The notes: a model not told the origin generated them from the letters alone. A stretch of 64,000 bases of DNA from Collinsella tanakaei (GCF_021531055.1 NZ_JADYTL010000005.1:155655-219654), one strand, 5' to 3'; counted from the stretch's first letter, positions 43,002 through 52,135 are shown. Numbers and translations are program-made.

Positions 43002-43652
43002 TTACAGGGGTGTGAGCACGGCGCCGGCGAAATCGGGGTAGTCGGGATTGGCGAACACCCCGGCCCCGGCTTCGCTCGCCGAGATCGTGTAGCCCTCCGA
43101 CGTGGTACCGAGGTAGGTGGTCGAAGCGGTATGGGGCTCGTTGCCCACATAAACGGCCGCACCGCCCTCGGAGCCGTTGCCCGACGTGCGGCTGAACCAG
43201 TAGGTCATGAACCCGTCCTCCTCATGGCCGGCGTCGGTGACCTCGAGCGTGCCGCTGCCCTCCGGCATGTCGATGTAGAAGTATTCGCAGCTGAAGGCAT
43301 GCGCGGGCTCGGGCTCCGGTTCCCGTGTGGTCTGCGTGGGCGCGGTGGCGTCTGCGGTATCCGATGCGTCGGGGGAATCAGGCGTGGCGGTATCGTCGGC
43401 CGCGGCCGTGCGATCGGCGTCTTCGGACGCGCCGGATTCCGTCGTATCGTCGGAGTCGTCGGACTCGGTCTGTTCGTCATCGGCCTGTCCGTCCGTATCC
43501 TTCTCGGTCGCAGCATCGTCCCGCTGAGCGGTCTGCTGCGTCTGCGCGGGGGCTATGACCTGCGTGTAGATGCCGTACGTCGCGCCTGCGGCGACGACGC
43601 AGAACAGCACCGAGGCGATGATGAACGTGGAAAGGGGGATGCGCTTGCCCAT
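43002..43652 (-). CDS. Membrane-anchored protein with disordered acidic linker, unknown function
   Basis: A 216-residue protein: short basic start (MGKRIPL), one signal-anchor helix (about 6-28), then a stretch of about 100 residues nearly all Asp, Thr, Ala, Glu and Ser, and a globular C-terminal domain (about 125-216) starting HAFSCEYFYIDMPEG and ending AGAVLTPL. I do not recognise the domain, but its start and its -TPL end resemble those of the protein at 44647-46287. The ATG at 43652 has GAAAGG nine bases before it. It sits just upstream of the YARHG gene, same strand (93-bp gap), probably as an operon, and the pair is bracketed by two 125-bp elements. Confidence 0.7.
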   Translation of the reverse strand: MGKRIPLSTFIIASVLFCVVAAGATYGIYTQVIAPAQTQQTAQRDDAATEKDTDGQADDEQTESDDSDDTTESGASEDADRTAAADDTATPDSPDASDTADATAPTQTTREPEPEPAHAFSCEYFYIDMPEGSGTLEVTDAGHEEDGFMTYWFSRTSGNGSEGGAAVYVGNEPHTASTTYLGTTSEGYTISASEAGAGVFANPDYPDFAGAVLTPL

Positions 43653-43776
43653 GCGTCGCATCCTTTCTTGTGTGGTGGTTTTCCCGACGTCCCCCATTGT
43701 AGTCGAGCGCCGGTCGCGGCTTTCGACAAAGTGGTCAGCTTCTTCGGTGGGTTCAAGCGCGAGAAACCGCGATCTC

Positions 43777-43901
43777 GTTTATGGTTCGGTTTTGCACGCA
43801 TCCTCCGAGTACAAACCGCTTTTGTCATACAGAAACCGCAGGTAGACGAGCCGTTGATTTTGGCGCTACCGGGAAGACCATTCCAAAACCGAACCATAAA
43901 C
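43777..43901. repeat. 125-bp inverted-terminus element, copy 4
   Basis: Perfect inverted ends GTTTATGGTTCGGTTTT (43777-43793) and AAAACCGAACCATAAAC (43885-43901). Same orientation as copy 3, which lies 1.8 kb away on the other side of two genes. The rest of the gap 43653-43969 shows nothing else. Confidence 0.88.
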
Positions 43902-43969
43902 GGTGGTTTCGATTTTGGTCGGGTGTGCGCCGATTGCGACGGGGCGACGTGGCCCTTTGTCGCCCTTTG

Positions 43970-44419
43970 TCAGGAAAGTTGCTCGAGCAGGGCGGAACAG
44001 CCAGCGAGAACGTCGCGATAGGTGGCGTCGAAGTTGCCGGTGTACCACGGATCGGCGACATCGCCGGGTCGATCGGTCCAATCGAGCAGGCGGCTCACCT
44101 TGTCCTCGGGGTCGCTGCCCAGGATGCGCTTGAGGCCGCGGCGGTTCTCGGCATCCATATAGATGATGTGGTCCCACCGATCGTATTCGGGTCGCGTGAT
44201 GATGCGTGCGCGGTGCGGTACCAGCGGAATGCCCACCTCGCGCAGCTTGGTCTCGGTACCCCAATGCGGCGGGTTGCCGATCTCCTCGTAACTCGTCGCC
44301 GCGGAATCGATCTCGAACTCATCCTCGCGGCCGGCACGGCGCACAAGCTCGGTCATGACGGACTCGGCCATGGTCGAACGGCAGATGTTGCCGTGGCATA
44401 TGAACAGGATACGGTGCAT
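43970..44419 (-). CDS. Low-molecular-weight protein-tyrosine phosphatase
   Basis: A 149-residue phosphatase. The P-loop FICHGNICRSTMAESV (about residues 6-21) has the CX5R catalytic core, with Cys8-region nucleophile and Arg, and VADPWYTGNFDATYRDV holds the general-acid Asp. The length is normal. It removes phosphate from tyrosine residues, in Gram-positives often on capsule or exopolysaccharide kinases, though none is seen here. The ATG at 44419 is set by AAGGAGG upstream. It is divergent from the next zinc-ribbon gene. Confidence 0.93.
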   Translation of the reverse strand: MHRILFICHGNICRSTMAESVMTELVRRAGREDEFEIDSAATSYEEIGNPPHWGTETKLREVGIPLVPHRARIITRPEYDRWDHIIYMDAENRRGLKRILGSDPEDKVSRLLDWTDRPGDVADPWYTGNFDATYRDVLAGCSALLEQLS

Positions 44420-44646
44420 GGCCGGTGTCCTCCTTGGGATCGCGCGCCGCGGATTCGGCGGTTCTATTTGACCACATTTCGCGCGGGCGCGCTGTTTGAG
44501 GCGCGATAGGGAGTAAAACCGGGTGCGGAACGGACGGGCTGCCGTGTCCCGGTATACGCGAGAATCTTGTGCCGCGCCTCGCGGGGGTTCGTGCGGTGCG
44601 GCTGCCGTACAATGAAGGCGTTCCGCAAGCGGAAAGGAGACCGACG

Positions 44647-46287
44647 ATGATCTGTCCATCGTGTCATACGGAGATCCCCGACGATTCGGCGTTTTGCACC
44701 GAATGCGGCGCCGCGATCCCGACCGAAGGCGCCCAGCCCGAAGAGGCCCCTCAACCTGCGACGTGCCCCTCTTGCGGAGCCCCGCTTCGCGAGAACGCGG
44801 CGTTTTGCACCGAATGCGGCGCGCGCGTGGACGCGTTGGTTCCGGCGGCGGCAGATGCCGACGAGACGCAGCTGCTCGACCGCACGGCGTGCGACCAGTC
44901 GACGCTCGAACAGGAGACGCCCGCCGAAGCGGTCGCGGACCATGACGAGTCGTCGTCGGATGACGATGCTCCCGATGAGCTGGATCCCGCCAGCGGGCTC
45001 GACGTGACCGTACCCGATATGGCGCGCGTCGCCGCCATCGCCGACGCCGGCGCCGGCGCGGATGCGGGCGAGGCCGCCGATGCCGTGCCGGCCGTCGATG
45101 ACACCGTCGCCGCTCCCATCGCGCCCGAGCCCGTCGTTCCGGGCGCGGACGATGCGCCTCGCAAGGGTAAGGGTAAGGGCAAGGTGATCGGTATCGCCGT
45201 CGGTGTTATCGCCGTCATCGCGTTGGCCGGTTTCGGCGTGTGGAAGTACCTCGACGATCAGCATCAGCAGGAGCTCGCGGAGCAGCAGGCTGCCGAGGAG
45301 GCGGCGCACGCGTTCCACGATGTGACCGTCGCCGTTGCGGCCGACGGCTGGGACACCGAGCAGGGTTCCTCCCGTCTGCCGATGCACATCGAGGGCGAGG
45401 ACCTGGACGGCACGACGATCGACGAGGTCCAGTACGTCGATTCGGACGGTGAGGGTATCGAGTTGCGGCAGGGCGAGTACGTGCTGGGCGTCGCCGCGTC
45501 CCCGATCGCCGCGGACGGAACCGTCTTCACCGCGCCCGACACGACGATGGAGCTCTCGATCGCCACCGACGACCCGGACGAGGATATCGATGTCTCTTCG
45601 TACGGCACGTTCGAGCTCGAGCCGGTCACCGCGCTCGATGTGACCGACGAGCAGATCGAGGCGGCCTACAAGCTCGCGCTTGACGATGCCGACGAGAACG
45701 ACGACGCTCCGGATGCCGACGAGCTGAGGGCGGCTGCGATCGCTCGCCGCGATGAGGCCGTGGCGCAGAAGGAAGCTGAGGAGGCCGCTGCCGCCGAAGC
45801 CGCGGCCGCGGAGGCCGCCCGCGAGGCACGTCATGTCGTCGCGGCGGGATACGAGTTCTACCTGCCCGAATATTGGGATGGCCGCGTGACGGTCGACGTC
45901 CAGGGCAACACCGTGACGGTGTACTCCAAAGCGTATCCGCGGCTCGACGTCTGCACGATCCAGGTGCAGCGCGGGACCACGAACGCATGGGGCGACGTCG
46001 CCAGCTCGTGCATGGGCGACGTCGCGCTCGGCCAGGGACATTACGCGAGCGTGTGGGCGAACCGATGGGGCTATATCATCGGCCACTATTATTGGATGGC
46101 CTCGTCGGATCCGAGCACGTATTACAGCATCGAGGAGGCCGAGGAGATCGTCGACCTGCAGACCGGTGGCGCGGTCTCGTACGAGGAGATCCGCGACGAC
46201 ATGGAGGACGACGACTGGAGTGAGAAGCTCACGCTGGCCGACGACTATCTGCGCGCCAATATCGTCAACACGATCACCCCGCTGTAG
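44647..46287 (+). CDS. Double zinc-ribbon membrane protein, unknown extracellular domain
   Basis: A 546-residue protein. Two zinc ribbons (Cys3, 6, 17, 20 and Cys40, 43, 54, 57) are followed by an acidic linker, a Gly/Lys stretch (KGKGKGK), one transmembrane helix (about 181-203), a beta-rich region (about 215-330), an Ala/Glu coiled-coil-like stretch (about 355-395) and a C-terminal domain (VVAAGYEFYLPEYWDG to NTITPL). The topology, zinc in and C-terminal domain out, matches the protein at 42018-42908; the C-terminal domain recalls that at 43002-43652. Function unknown. AAGGAGA precedes the ATG, and TACAAT at 44608-44613 is a likely -10 box. Confidence 0.75.
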   Translation: MICPSCHTEIPDDSAFCTECGAAIPTEGAQPEEAPQPATCPSCGAPLRENAAFCTECGARVDALVPAAADADETQLLDRTACDQSTLEQETPAEAVADHDESSSDDDAPDELDPASGLDVTVPDMARVAAIADAGAGADAGEAADAVPAVDDTVAAPIAPEPVVPGADDAPRKGKGKGKVIGIAVGVIAVIALAGFGVWKYLDDQHQQELAEQQAAEEAAHAFHDVTVAVAADGWDTEQGSSRLPMHIEGEDLDGTTIDEVQYVDSDGEGIELRQGEYVLGVAASPIAADGTVFTAPDTTMELSIATDDPDEDIDVSSYGTFELEPVTALDVTDEQIEAAYKLALDDADENDDAPDADELRAAAIARRDEAVAQKEAEEAAAAEAAAAEAAREARHVVAAGYEFYLPEYWDGRVTVDVQGNTVTVYSKAYPRLDVCTIQVQRGTTNAWGDVASSCMGDVALGQGHYASVWANRWGYIIGHYYWMASSDPSTYYSIEEAEEIVDLQTGGAVSYEEIRDDMEDDDWSEKLTLADDYLRANIVNTITPL

Positions 46288-46364
46288 CGGGCCAGGAAAG
46301 GTGCGGATACGGGGAGCGGCACGCGCGGGAATCGCCCCTGTCACATGGAGATTCCTTTTTCGAT

Positions 46365-46395
46365 CGGGCCGTCTCGTCTTGGACGAGGCGGCCCG
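46365..46395 (+). terminator. Hairpin downstream of the double zinc-ribbon gene
   Basis: CGGGCCGTCTCGTC pairs with GACGAGGCGGCCCG with a single mismatch. No T tract; it may instead be a processing or end-protecting hairpin. The rest of the gap 46288-46683 is the type B element and nothing else clear. Confidence 0.45.
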
Positions 46396-46462
46396 GCTTG
46401 CGCCGTATGGTCTGCGCGCAGTCGGGTCTCATCGAAAAGGGTGCCGGTAACGGGTCCGAGGT

Positions 46463-46620
46463 GCGTCTTGCTAAAATTGCACTTTTCGGGGGTTTAGAAG
46501 ACCGAAAATCGCACATCAGCAGCGAAACGTGGAAAAGCGAGCTGCTGAGCTGCGAAAATGTTCGTCAAGCTAACTGACAGAACGGACAAACCCCCGAAAA
46601 GTGCAATTTTAGCAAGACGC
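46463..46620. repeat. Type B element with perfect 33-bp inverted ends
   Basis: Ends 46463-46495 and 46588-46620 are perfect 33-bp reverse complements (outer word GCGTCTTGCTAAAATTGCAC). The 92-bp interior holds a nested pair, TCAGCAGC and GCTGCTGA. The ends are markedly more AT-rich than the genes around. No coding potential. Confidence 0.85.
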
Positions 46621-46683
46621 TATGCGGGCCATGCGCCAGCCCCGCTCTTCTTGAAGCGCCGCGACGGGAAACGGCGGCAGCGC

Positions 46684-47760
46684 CTAGCTTCTCGCTGCTT
46701 TCTCGCGGGCGTCGACGCGCTTCAGGGCCTCGATGGCGCATTCGAGCATGCCCTCGTCGGCGCGACGCGTGGTGAGGCGCTGCATCTGCAGGCCGGGCCA
46801 TAGTGCGATTTTGACTAGCGGGTTTTCGGGATGTTTGCCGGCCCAGGTGACGGTGACCTCGTAGGAAAGTCCGGCCACGATGGGCAGCATGACCAGCCGC
46901 GATGCGAAGACGAACAGCGAACGCACGACGCCGGTCAGCCCAAGGGCCTCGGCCCAGCTGCCGACCGGGACCACGGCGTGCAGGATCAGCGCCACGCCGA
47001 CTGTCATGACCAAAAACGCCGTGCCGCAGCGTACGTGCAGGCGCGAGAACCGTGAGGCGTTCTCGGGCGTGAGCGGCAGACCGTGCTCGAAGCAGTGGAT
47101 GCTCTGATGTTCGGCACCATGGTATCCGTACAGACGCGCCATGTCGGGCATGAAGCCCACGCCGCCGATGTAGGCGACGAGCACGACGATGCGCAAGCAC
47201 GCCTCGACTACGTTCCAGAGCAGGGAGTTATCCGCGGTAAGTTCGCCGACGATCAGGTTGGTGAGCACGAGCGGCAGCCCCATGAACAGCGCGACGCCGA
47301 GCACGAGTCCGAAGATGACGGCGAGGATCATGCCGCCGCCCATGCCCTGGGATTCGCTGCTCGAGGCGGCCGGGGCGCCAGGCGCGCTATCGTCGCCGAG
47401 CGCGCCGTCGGGCTGGCCGTCCGCGCTTTCGGGAGCAACGCTGCCCGTATCGGCCGTCGCGCCGTCCTCGTCCTCGAACGCATGCGCCGCGGCGATGTCC
47501 ATCGCGCGATAGGCGAGCACCATCGACTCGCCGAACGAGATGCAGCCGCGCACGATAGGCCAGCGCGTCCACGCGGGGCGCGCGCTGCGGTCGGGCAGGT
47601 CGTGCTCCTCCACGTACATGCTGCCATCCTCGCAGCGTACGGCGACCGCCCAGTTGAGCTTGCCGCGCATCATGACTCCCTCGAGCGTGGCCGATCCGCC
47701 GATGTGCGTGCAGAACAGCTCTCCCTCTTCGGCGATGCCGTCGCCGTCGCGATGTGCCAT
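46684..47760 (-). CDS. YqhQ-like DUF1385 membrane protein
   Basis: A 358-residue membrane protein. The family hallmarks are GGSATLEGVMMRG at the N-terminus, WPIVRGCISFGESM, and YHGAEHQSIHCFEHGLPLT followed by HVRCGTAFL. An acidic low-complexity insertion (about 95-140, rich in Asp, Ala, Ser and Gly) precedes four or five transmembrane helices. Function is unknown; in many Gram-positive genomes it lies next to prfA, but here prfA is about 6 kb away. The ATG at 47760 is the only reasonable start. Confidence 0.88.
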   Translation of the reverse strand: MAHRDGDGIAEEGELFCTHIGGSATLEGVMMRGKLNWAVAVRCEDGSMYVEEHDLPDRSARPAWTRWPIVRGCISFGESMVLAYRAMDIAAAHAFEDEDGATADTGSVAPESADGQPDGALGDDSAPGAPAASSSESQGMGGGMILAVIFGLVLGVALFMGLPLVLTNLIVGELTADNSLLWNVVEACLRIVVLVAYIGGVGFMPDMARLYGYHGAEHQSIHCFEHGLPLTPENASRFSRLHVRCGTAFLVMTVGVALILHAVVPVGSWAEALGLTGVVRSLFVFASRLVMLPIVAGLSYEVTVTWAGKHPENPLVKIALWPGLQMQRLTTRRADEGMLECAIEALKRVDAREKAARS

Positions 47761-47906
47761 GCGGATTCCTTTCGCGGCGATCGCCAGGGCGTGTCGCCGA
47801 CGCGTTCAGGTTCGAATACGTGCGATTCGCACAAGCTTACCGTAAATGCGCAGCCGTGCGTCGTATAGTTATAGCGCGTACGGATGCCGGAGGCGAGGAG
47901 GCCGCT

Positions 47907-48803
47907 ATGTCCACTATCACCACCATCTCGCGCGGCGAGCTGCGCGCGTCGATCGATAGCATGGGTGCCCAGCTCACCAGTCTTAACTTGGACGGACGCG
48001 AGTACCTTTGGCAAGCCGATCCGGCGTATTGGGGCAAACATGCGCCGGTGCTCTTTCCCATCGTGGGCAACCTGCGCGACAACGCGGCGGAATCGGCGGC
48101 GGGCCCGTGTCGCATGGAGCGCCATGGTCTGGCGCGCATCGCGGAACACGAGCTGGTCGGTGTGAGTGAGGACGGCTCGGCGGTCACCTACGAGTTTTCC
48201 AGCTCGGAGACGACGCACGCGGCATACCCGTACGACTTCACGCTCAATATGACCTATGCGCTCACCGGGCCGGCGTCGCTCACGCAGACGTTTTCCGTCA
48301 CCAATACCGGCAGAGTCGACCTGCCGTTTTCGGTGGGCGGCCATCCCGCGTTCAACATCCCGGCACCGGGCGGCGCCGAGGCGGGCGAGACGTTCGAGGA
48401 TTACGAGTTCCGCTTCGCGCAGGCCTGGACCGCCGCGTGCCCCAAGATCGTGGCGGGCGGCCTTGCCGATCCGACCGATACCTTCCCGACGGTCGAGGAT
48501 TCCGACGTGCTGCCGCTGTCGCGCTCGCTGTTCGACTACGACACGATGATCTGGGATCACGTGCCGGGCAACGCCGTGTCGCTCGTGGGCACGCGCAGCG
48601 GTCATGGCGTCCGCGTGGACTTCCCGGGTTTCGACTTCCTGGGCGTGTGGTCCGCGCCGGGCGCGCCGTTCGTGGCGCTCGAGCCCTGGACCGGGCATGC
48701 GACCTACACGAACGAGGACGACGTGCTCGAGCACAAGGAGAACATCACGCTGCTCGCCCCCGGCGCCACCGACGAGCGCTCCTTCACCATCACCCTGCTG
48801 TAG
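47907..48803 (+). CDS. Aldose 1-epimerase family protein
   Basis: A 298-residue galactose mutarotase-like protein of the LacX/YihR type. LNLDGREYLWQADPAYWGKHAPVLFPIVGNL is the family start, MERHGLAR holds the first catalytic-type His, VGGHPAFNIP the second, and FVALEPWTGHAT the Glu-containing end motif. It should interconvert anomers of a hexose, perhaps phosphorylated. The ATG at 47907 follows GCGAGGAGG. TATAGT (47864-47869) is a possible -10. It is divergent from the YqhQ gene. Confidence 0.88.
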   Translation: MSTITTISRGELRASIDSMGAQLTSLNLDGREYLWQADPAYWGKHAPVLFPIVGNLRDNAAESAAGPCRMERHGLARIAEHELVGVSEDGSAVTYEFSSSETTHAAYPYDFTLNMTYALTGPASLTQTFSVTNTGRVDLPFSVGGHPAFNIPAPGGAEAGETFEDYEFRFAQAWTAACPKIVAGGLADPTDTFPTVEDSDVLPLSRSLFDYDTMIWDHVPGNAVSLVGTRSGHGVRVDFPGFDFLGVWSAPGAPFVALEPWTGHATYTNEDDVLEHKENITLLAPGATDERSFTITLL

Positions 48804-48867
48804 CAGATGCCCCGAAGGGGGCCGGAGTGTCCCAAACGGGGCCAGGGGAAAATCGTGACATTCGCTC

Positions 48868-48898
48868 GACAGGGCGGGCCATCGCGCCCCGCCCTGTC
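48868..48898 (+). terminator. Hairpin after the epimerase gene
   Basis: GACAGGGCGGG (48868-48878) pairs perfectly with CCCGCCCTGTC (48888-48898). No T tract follows. The gap 48804-49089 also has GGAGGGG/CCCCTCC (49020-49040) in the leader of the amino acid operon and a TATGCT box (48972-48977), the probable -10 of that operon; otherwise nothing is seen. Confidence 0.5.
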
Positions 48899-49089
48899 CC
48901 GCTCGCGGCGGATATTCGGTTACGTGCGTGTTTCCGGTGTGTTTGAACTCGCAATCCGTATACGCGCGCGGTATGCTGGCAACTTGTACGCGTAACTTTC
49001 TCGCATTCGGTTGCAAGGGGGAGGGGAATGGGTCCCCTCCGGTTGCGTCGTACGGAAGGGGTTTACACAACATACCGGAAGGAACCATC

Positions 49090-50025
49090 ATGACCAAGAA
49101 CCTCTCTGCGGATGCGCAGCTCGAGTCGAGCCGCCTGACCCGTCGCGATTTCCTCAAGCTCTCCGGCCTTTCGGCCTTTAGCGCGGGAGGCATGATGTTC
49201 CTCGCCGGCTGCGGCCCCGCCGCCCAGGATTCCGGCACCGACGACACCGATGCCGCCGACGACGCCTCCGACACCGCCGAGGCCACGCTGGGCGACGGCG
49301 TCACCCTGCGCGTCGGCATGGAGGCCGCCTACGCTCCCTACAACTGGCAGGTTTCCGAGGCCTCCGACTACACCATTCCCATCGACAACGTCGACGGCGC
49401 CTATGCCGACGGCTACGACGTGCAGGTCGCCAAGATCATCGCCGACGGGCTGGGCATGGAGGCCGTCGCCGTCAAACTCGACTTCTCCGCGCTCATCGAC
49501 TCGCTCAACAACGGCCAGATCGACATCGTCTGCGCCGGCATGTCCGTGTCGCCGGAGCGCCAGGAGTCCGCGGACTTCACCGATTCCTACATCGACGACG
49601 ACATCGTCATGATCACCAAGAAGGGCTCCGCCTACGCCGACGCCACCACGTTCGCCGACCTTGCGGGCGCGTCCGTCCTGGGCCAGGCCGCCACGATGTT
49701 CGACGACGTCATCGAGCAGATCCCCGACATCAACCACATGACGCCGGCCGAGACCGTGCCGCTCGTGGTCGAGAACCTCTCCAGCGGCACCTGCGACATC
49801 ATCACCTACTCCATGCTGTCGGTGCCCAAGCTGCTCGAGACCTATCCCGACTTCGTCCAGCTCGAGATGACCGACAAGTTCGAGGGCTCCGTCATGCCCG
49901 ACAACGCGGCCATCGCCAAGGGCAACGACGCCATGCTCGAACAGATCAACGAGATCATCGCCGGCATCTCGCAGGACGATCGCCAGGCCATGTGGAACGA
50001 GTGCATGGATCGCCAGCCCGCCTAA
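49090..50025 (+). CDS. Polar amino acid ABC transporter, substrate-binding lipoprotein
   Basis: A 311-residue solute-binding protein of family 3. The signal has RRDFLKLSGLSAFSAG and a lipobox (LAGC), so it is a Tat- or Sec-exported lipoprotein. After a Thr/Asp/Ala linker the mature domain starts LRVGMEAAYAPYNWQV (the usual family opening) with GYDVQVAKIIADGLGMEAV, DIVCAGMSVSPERQESADFTDSY and LSSGTCDIITYSM. It should bind an amino acid, probably polar or basic. AAGGAACC precedes the ATG. Permease and ATPase genes follow. Confidence 0.92.
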   Translation: MTKNLSADAQLESSRLTRRDFLKLSGLSAFSAGGMMFLAGCGPAAQDSGTDDTDAADDASDTAEATLGDGVTLRVGMEAAYAPYNWQVSEASDYTIPIDNVDGAYADGYDVQVAKIIADGLGMEAVAVKLDFSALIDSLNNGQIDIVCAGMSVSPERQESADFTDSYIDDDIVMITKKGSAYADATTFADLAGASVLGQAATMFDDVIEQIPDINHMTPAETVPLVVENLSSGTCDIITYSMLSVPKLLETYPDFVQLEMTDKFEGSVMPDNAAIAKGNDAMLEQINEIIAGISQDDRQAMWNECMDRQPA

Positions 50026-50114
50026 CGCGAAGAAGGGGCGATCGCCGCGCCTGCCGCAGCCGCGGGTGACGTGGTCCGCACGTCCATACGATTCCGCCCA
50101 CCATTGATGTTCGG

Positions 50115-50148
50115 GGCGCGCACCTAGGCCACGCGGCGGGTGCGCGCC
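50115..50148 (+). terminator. Intercistronic hairpin after the binding-protein gene
   Basis: GGCGCGCACC (50115-50124) pairs with GGTGCGCGCC (50139-50148). Such hairpins between a binding-protein gene and its permease often protect the upstream message or cut down read-through. Confidence 0.55.
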
Positions 50149-50177
50149 TTACCCATCTCAGGACCAAAGGAGCAACC

Positions 50178-51356
50178 ATGGGTACCAAAGAGCGTGGCCG
50201 CCTGGCCTCGTTCATCCTCGACGACCACCGCTACGTGCTGCTCGGCACGAGCGCGGTGGCCGGCATCGGCATGCTGCTGTCCAGCCAGCCGCGTCCGACG
50301 CTGAGCTTTCTGGCCAGCGCCTTCACGGTCGAGCTCGTGATGTACTACCTGCTCGCGGCGTGGCTCGTCGTGAGCGCCGTCGCGCTCGTGTTCAAGCTCA
50401 CGCACTGGAAGACCTACGCCGCGAGCGCGCCGTTCGCCAAGCCGGCCGTCGCCCGCTCGCTGCGCTACGCGTCCTACGTCGTGTGGGCCATGACACTCGT
50501 GCTCATCGTGGACCGTCTCGTGCTCGGCGTCGCGTCGGATTGGCAGGTAGCTGTTGCCGCCGAGACCCGCCCGCTCGACGACGAGCTGCAAAGCATCCTC
50601 TATATCCTCTGGAACGGCCGCGGGACGTTTGCCGCCGGCCTTGCCACCACCATCGAGCTCGCCGTGTTCGGCACGATCATCGGCTTCGTTTTGGCGCTGC
50701 TGCTCGTGTTCTGCCGCATCCAGACCGTCGATCCGGCGGACAACGACTTCGTGCGCTTCCTCAAGGTCGTGGGCTGCGGTTTTGCCAAGGCCTACAGCAC
50801 CGTGGTGCGCGGCACGCCGATGATGGTGCAGGCGTTCATCATCTACTCGGGCATCTTCGCGCTCATTCGCACGACGGGCATGTCCACCACCGAGATCAAC
50901 GCGGTGTGGAACCCGTTTTGGGGCGGTCTGGTTACCATCTCGCTCAACTCGACCGCCTACATGATGGAGGTCCTGCGCGGCGGTATCGAGTCGGTCGACC
51001 GCGGCCAGGCCGAGGCGGCGCGCTCGCTGGGTCTGTCGCAGTGGCAGGCCATGAGCAAGGTCGTGTTCCCGCAGGGCATCAAGTTCGCGATCCCCGGCCT
51101 GTCCAACGAGCTCATCATCAACATCAAGGATTCGTCGGTGCTGTCGGTCATCGGTACGTTCGACCTCATGTTCGCGAGCACGACGGTCGCCGGCATCTAC
51201 TATCAGAACCTGCAGTCCAACATGATCGTCGCCGTGGTGTACCTCATGCTGACGCTTGTGGCCTCGTGGCTGCTCGGGCGCTTCGCGCGCCACTTCGACG
51301 TCACGCCCGAGCCGTTCGGCAGCACGTCGGATCAGACCATTTTGGGAGAGGAGTAG
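50178..51356 (+). CDS. Polar amino acid ABC transporter, permease
   Basis: A 392-residue permease of the His/Gln/Arg family (HisMQ type). The C-terminal 230 residues hold the core permease with TTIELAVFGTIIGFVLALLL, STVVRGTPMMVQAFIIY, and the EAA loop EVLRGGIESVDRGQAEAARSLGLSQWQAMSKVVFPQG. An extra 130-residue N-terminal region with two or three membrane helices precedes it; most homologues lack this. AAAGGAGC precedes the ATG. It lies 3 bp upstream of the ATPase gene. One permease gene implies a homodimeric channel. Confidence 0.92.
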   Translation: MGTKERGRLASFILDDHRYVLLGTSAVAGIGMLLSSQPRPTLSFLASAFTVELVMYYLLAAWLVVSAVALVFKLTHWKTYAASAPFAKPAVARSLRYASYVVWAMTLVLIVDRLVLGVASDWQVAVAAETRPLDDELQSILYILWNGRGTFAAGLATTIELAVFGTIIGFVLALLLVFCRIQTVDPADNDFVRFLKVVGCGFAKAYSTVVRGTPMMVQAFIIYSGIFALIRTTGMSTTEINAVWNPFWGGLVTISLNSTAYMMEVLRGGIESVDRGQAEAARSLGLSQWQAMSKVVFPQGIKFAIPGLSNELIINIKDSSVLSVIGTFDLMFASTTVAGIYYQNLQSNMIVAVVYLMLTLVASWLLGRFARHFDVTPEPFGSTSDQTILGEE

Positions 51357-51359
51357 GCC

Positions 51360-52124
51360 ATGGCGACCGTACACACCTCCGGATCGCGTGAGCCCATGGT
51401 TCGCATCGAGGGCCTGCGCAAGTCGTTCGGCAATCTCGAGGTTCTGCGGGACATCAACCTCGACGTCATGCCCGGCCAGGTCGTGACGATCATCGGTGCG
51501 TCCGGTTCCGGCAAGTCGACGCTGCTGCGCTGCATCAACCTGCTCGAGACGCCCGACGCCGGCCACGTGTGGTTCCACGGCGCCGATCTGGCCGCCGACC
51601 ACGTGGATGTCAATCGCTTGCGCGAGAAGATCGGCATGGTGTTCCAGGGTTTCAACCTGTTCAACAACATGAACGTGCTGGATAACTGCACGCTGGCGCC
51701 CGTGACCTTGAAGAAGATGAAGAAGGACGAGGCCGAGCGCGTGGCCATGGAGCGTCTGGCCGACGTGGGGCTGGCCGATTTCGCCCGCGCGAACGTAGCC
51801 AACCTCTCCGGAGGCCAAAAGCAGCGCGTGGCTATCGCGCGTGCCCTGTGCATGCAGCCCGATCTTATGCTGTTCGACGAGCCGACCTCCGCGCTCGACC
51901 CCGAGATCGTGGGCGAGGTGCTCGAGGTCATGCGTCGTCTTGCGGCCGACGGCATGACGATGGTCGTGGTCACGCACGAGATGTCCTTTGCCAAGACGGT
52001 CTCGGACCGCGTGGTGTTCATGGACAAGGGCGTCATCGCCGAGGAGGGCACGCCGGCCGAGATCTTCGGTGCGCCCAAGCACGCCCGCACCCGAGAGTTC
52101 CTCGCCCGTTACCTCGAAGACTAA
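51360..52124 (+). CDS. Polar amino acid ABC transporter, ATP-binding protein
   Basis: A 254-residue ATPase of the GlnQ/HisP type: Walker [10 protein letters not shown], signature LSGGQKQRV, Walker [15 protein letters not shown], switch His in [11 protein letters not shown]. It drives uptake by the permease 3 bp upstream. A short N-terminal extension ([15 protein letters not shown]) precedes the domain. A type F repeat and a terminator follow. Confidence 0.95.
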   Translation: MATVHTSGSREPMVRIEGLRKSFGNLEVLRDINLDVMPGQVVTIIGASGSGKSTLLRCINLLETPDAGHVWFHGADLAADHVDVNRLREKIGMVFQGFNLFNNMNVLDNCTLAPVTLKKMKKDEAERVAMERLADVGLADFARANVANLSGGQKQRVAIARALCMQPDLMLFDEPTSALDPEIVGEVLEVMRRLAADGMTMVVVTHEMSFAKTVSDRVVFMDKGVIAEEGTPAEIFGAPKHARTREFLARYLED

Positions 52125-52135
52125 CCGCCGGCGAG

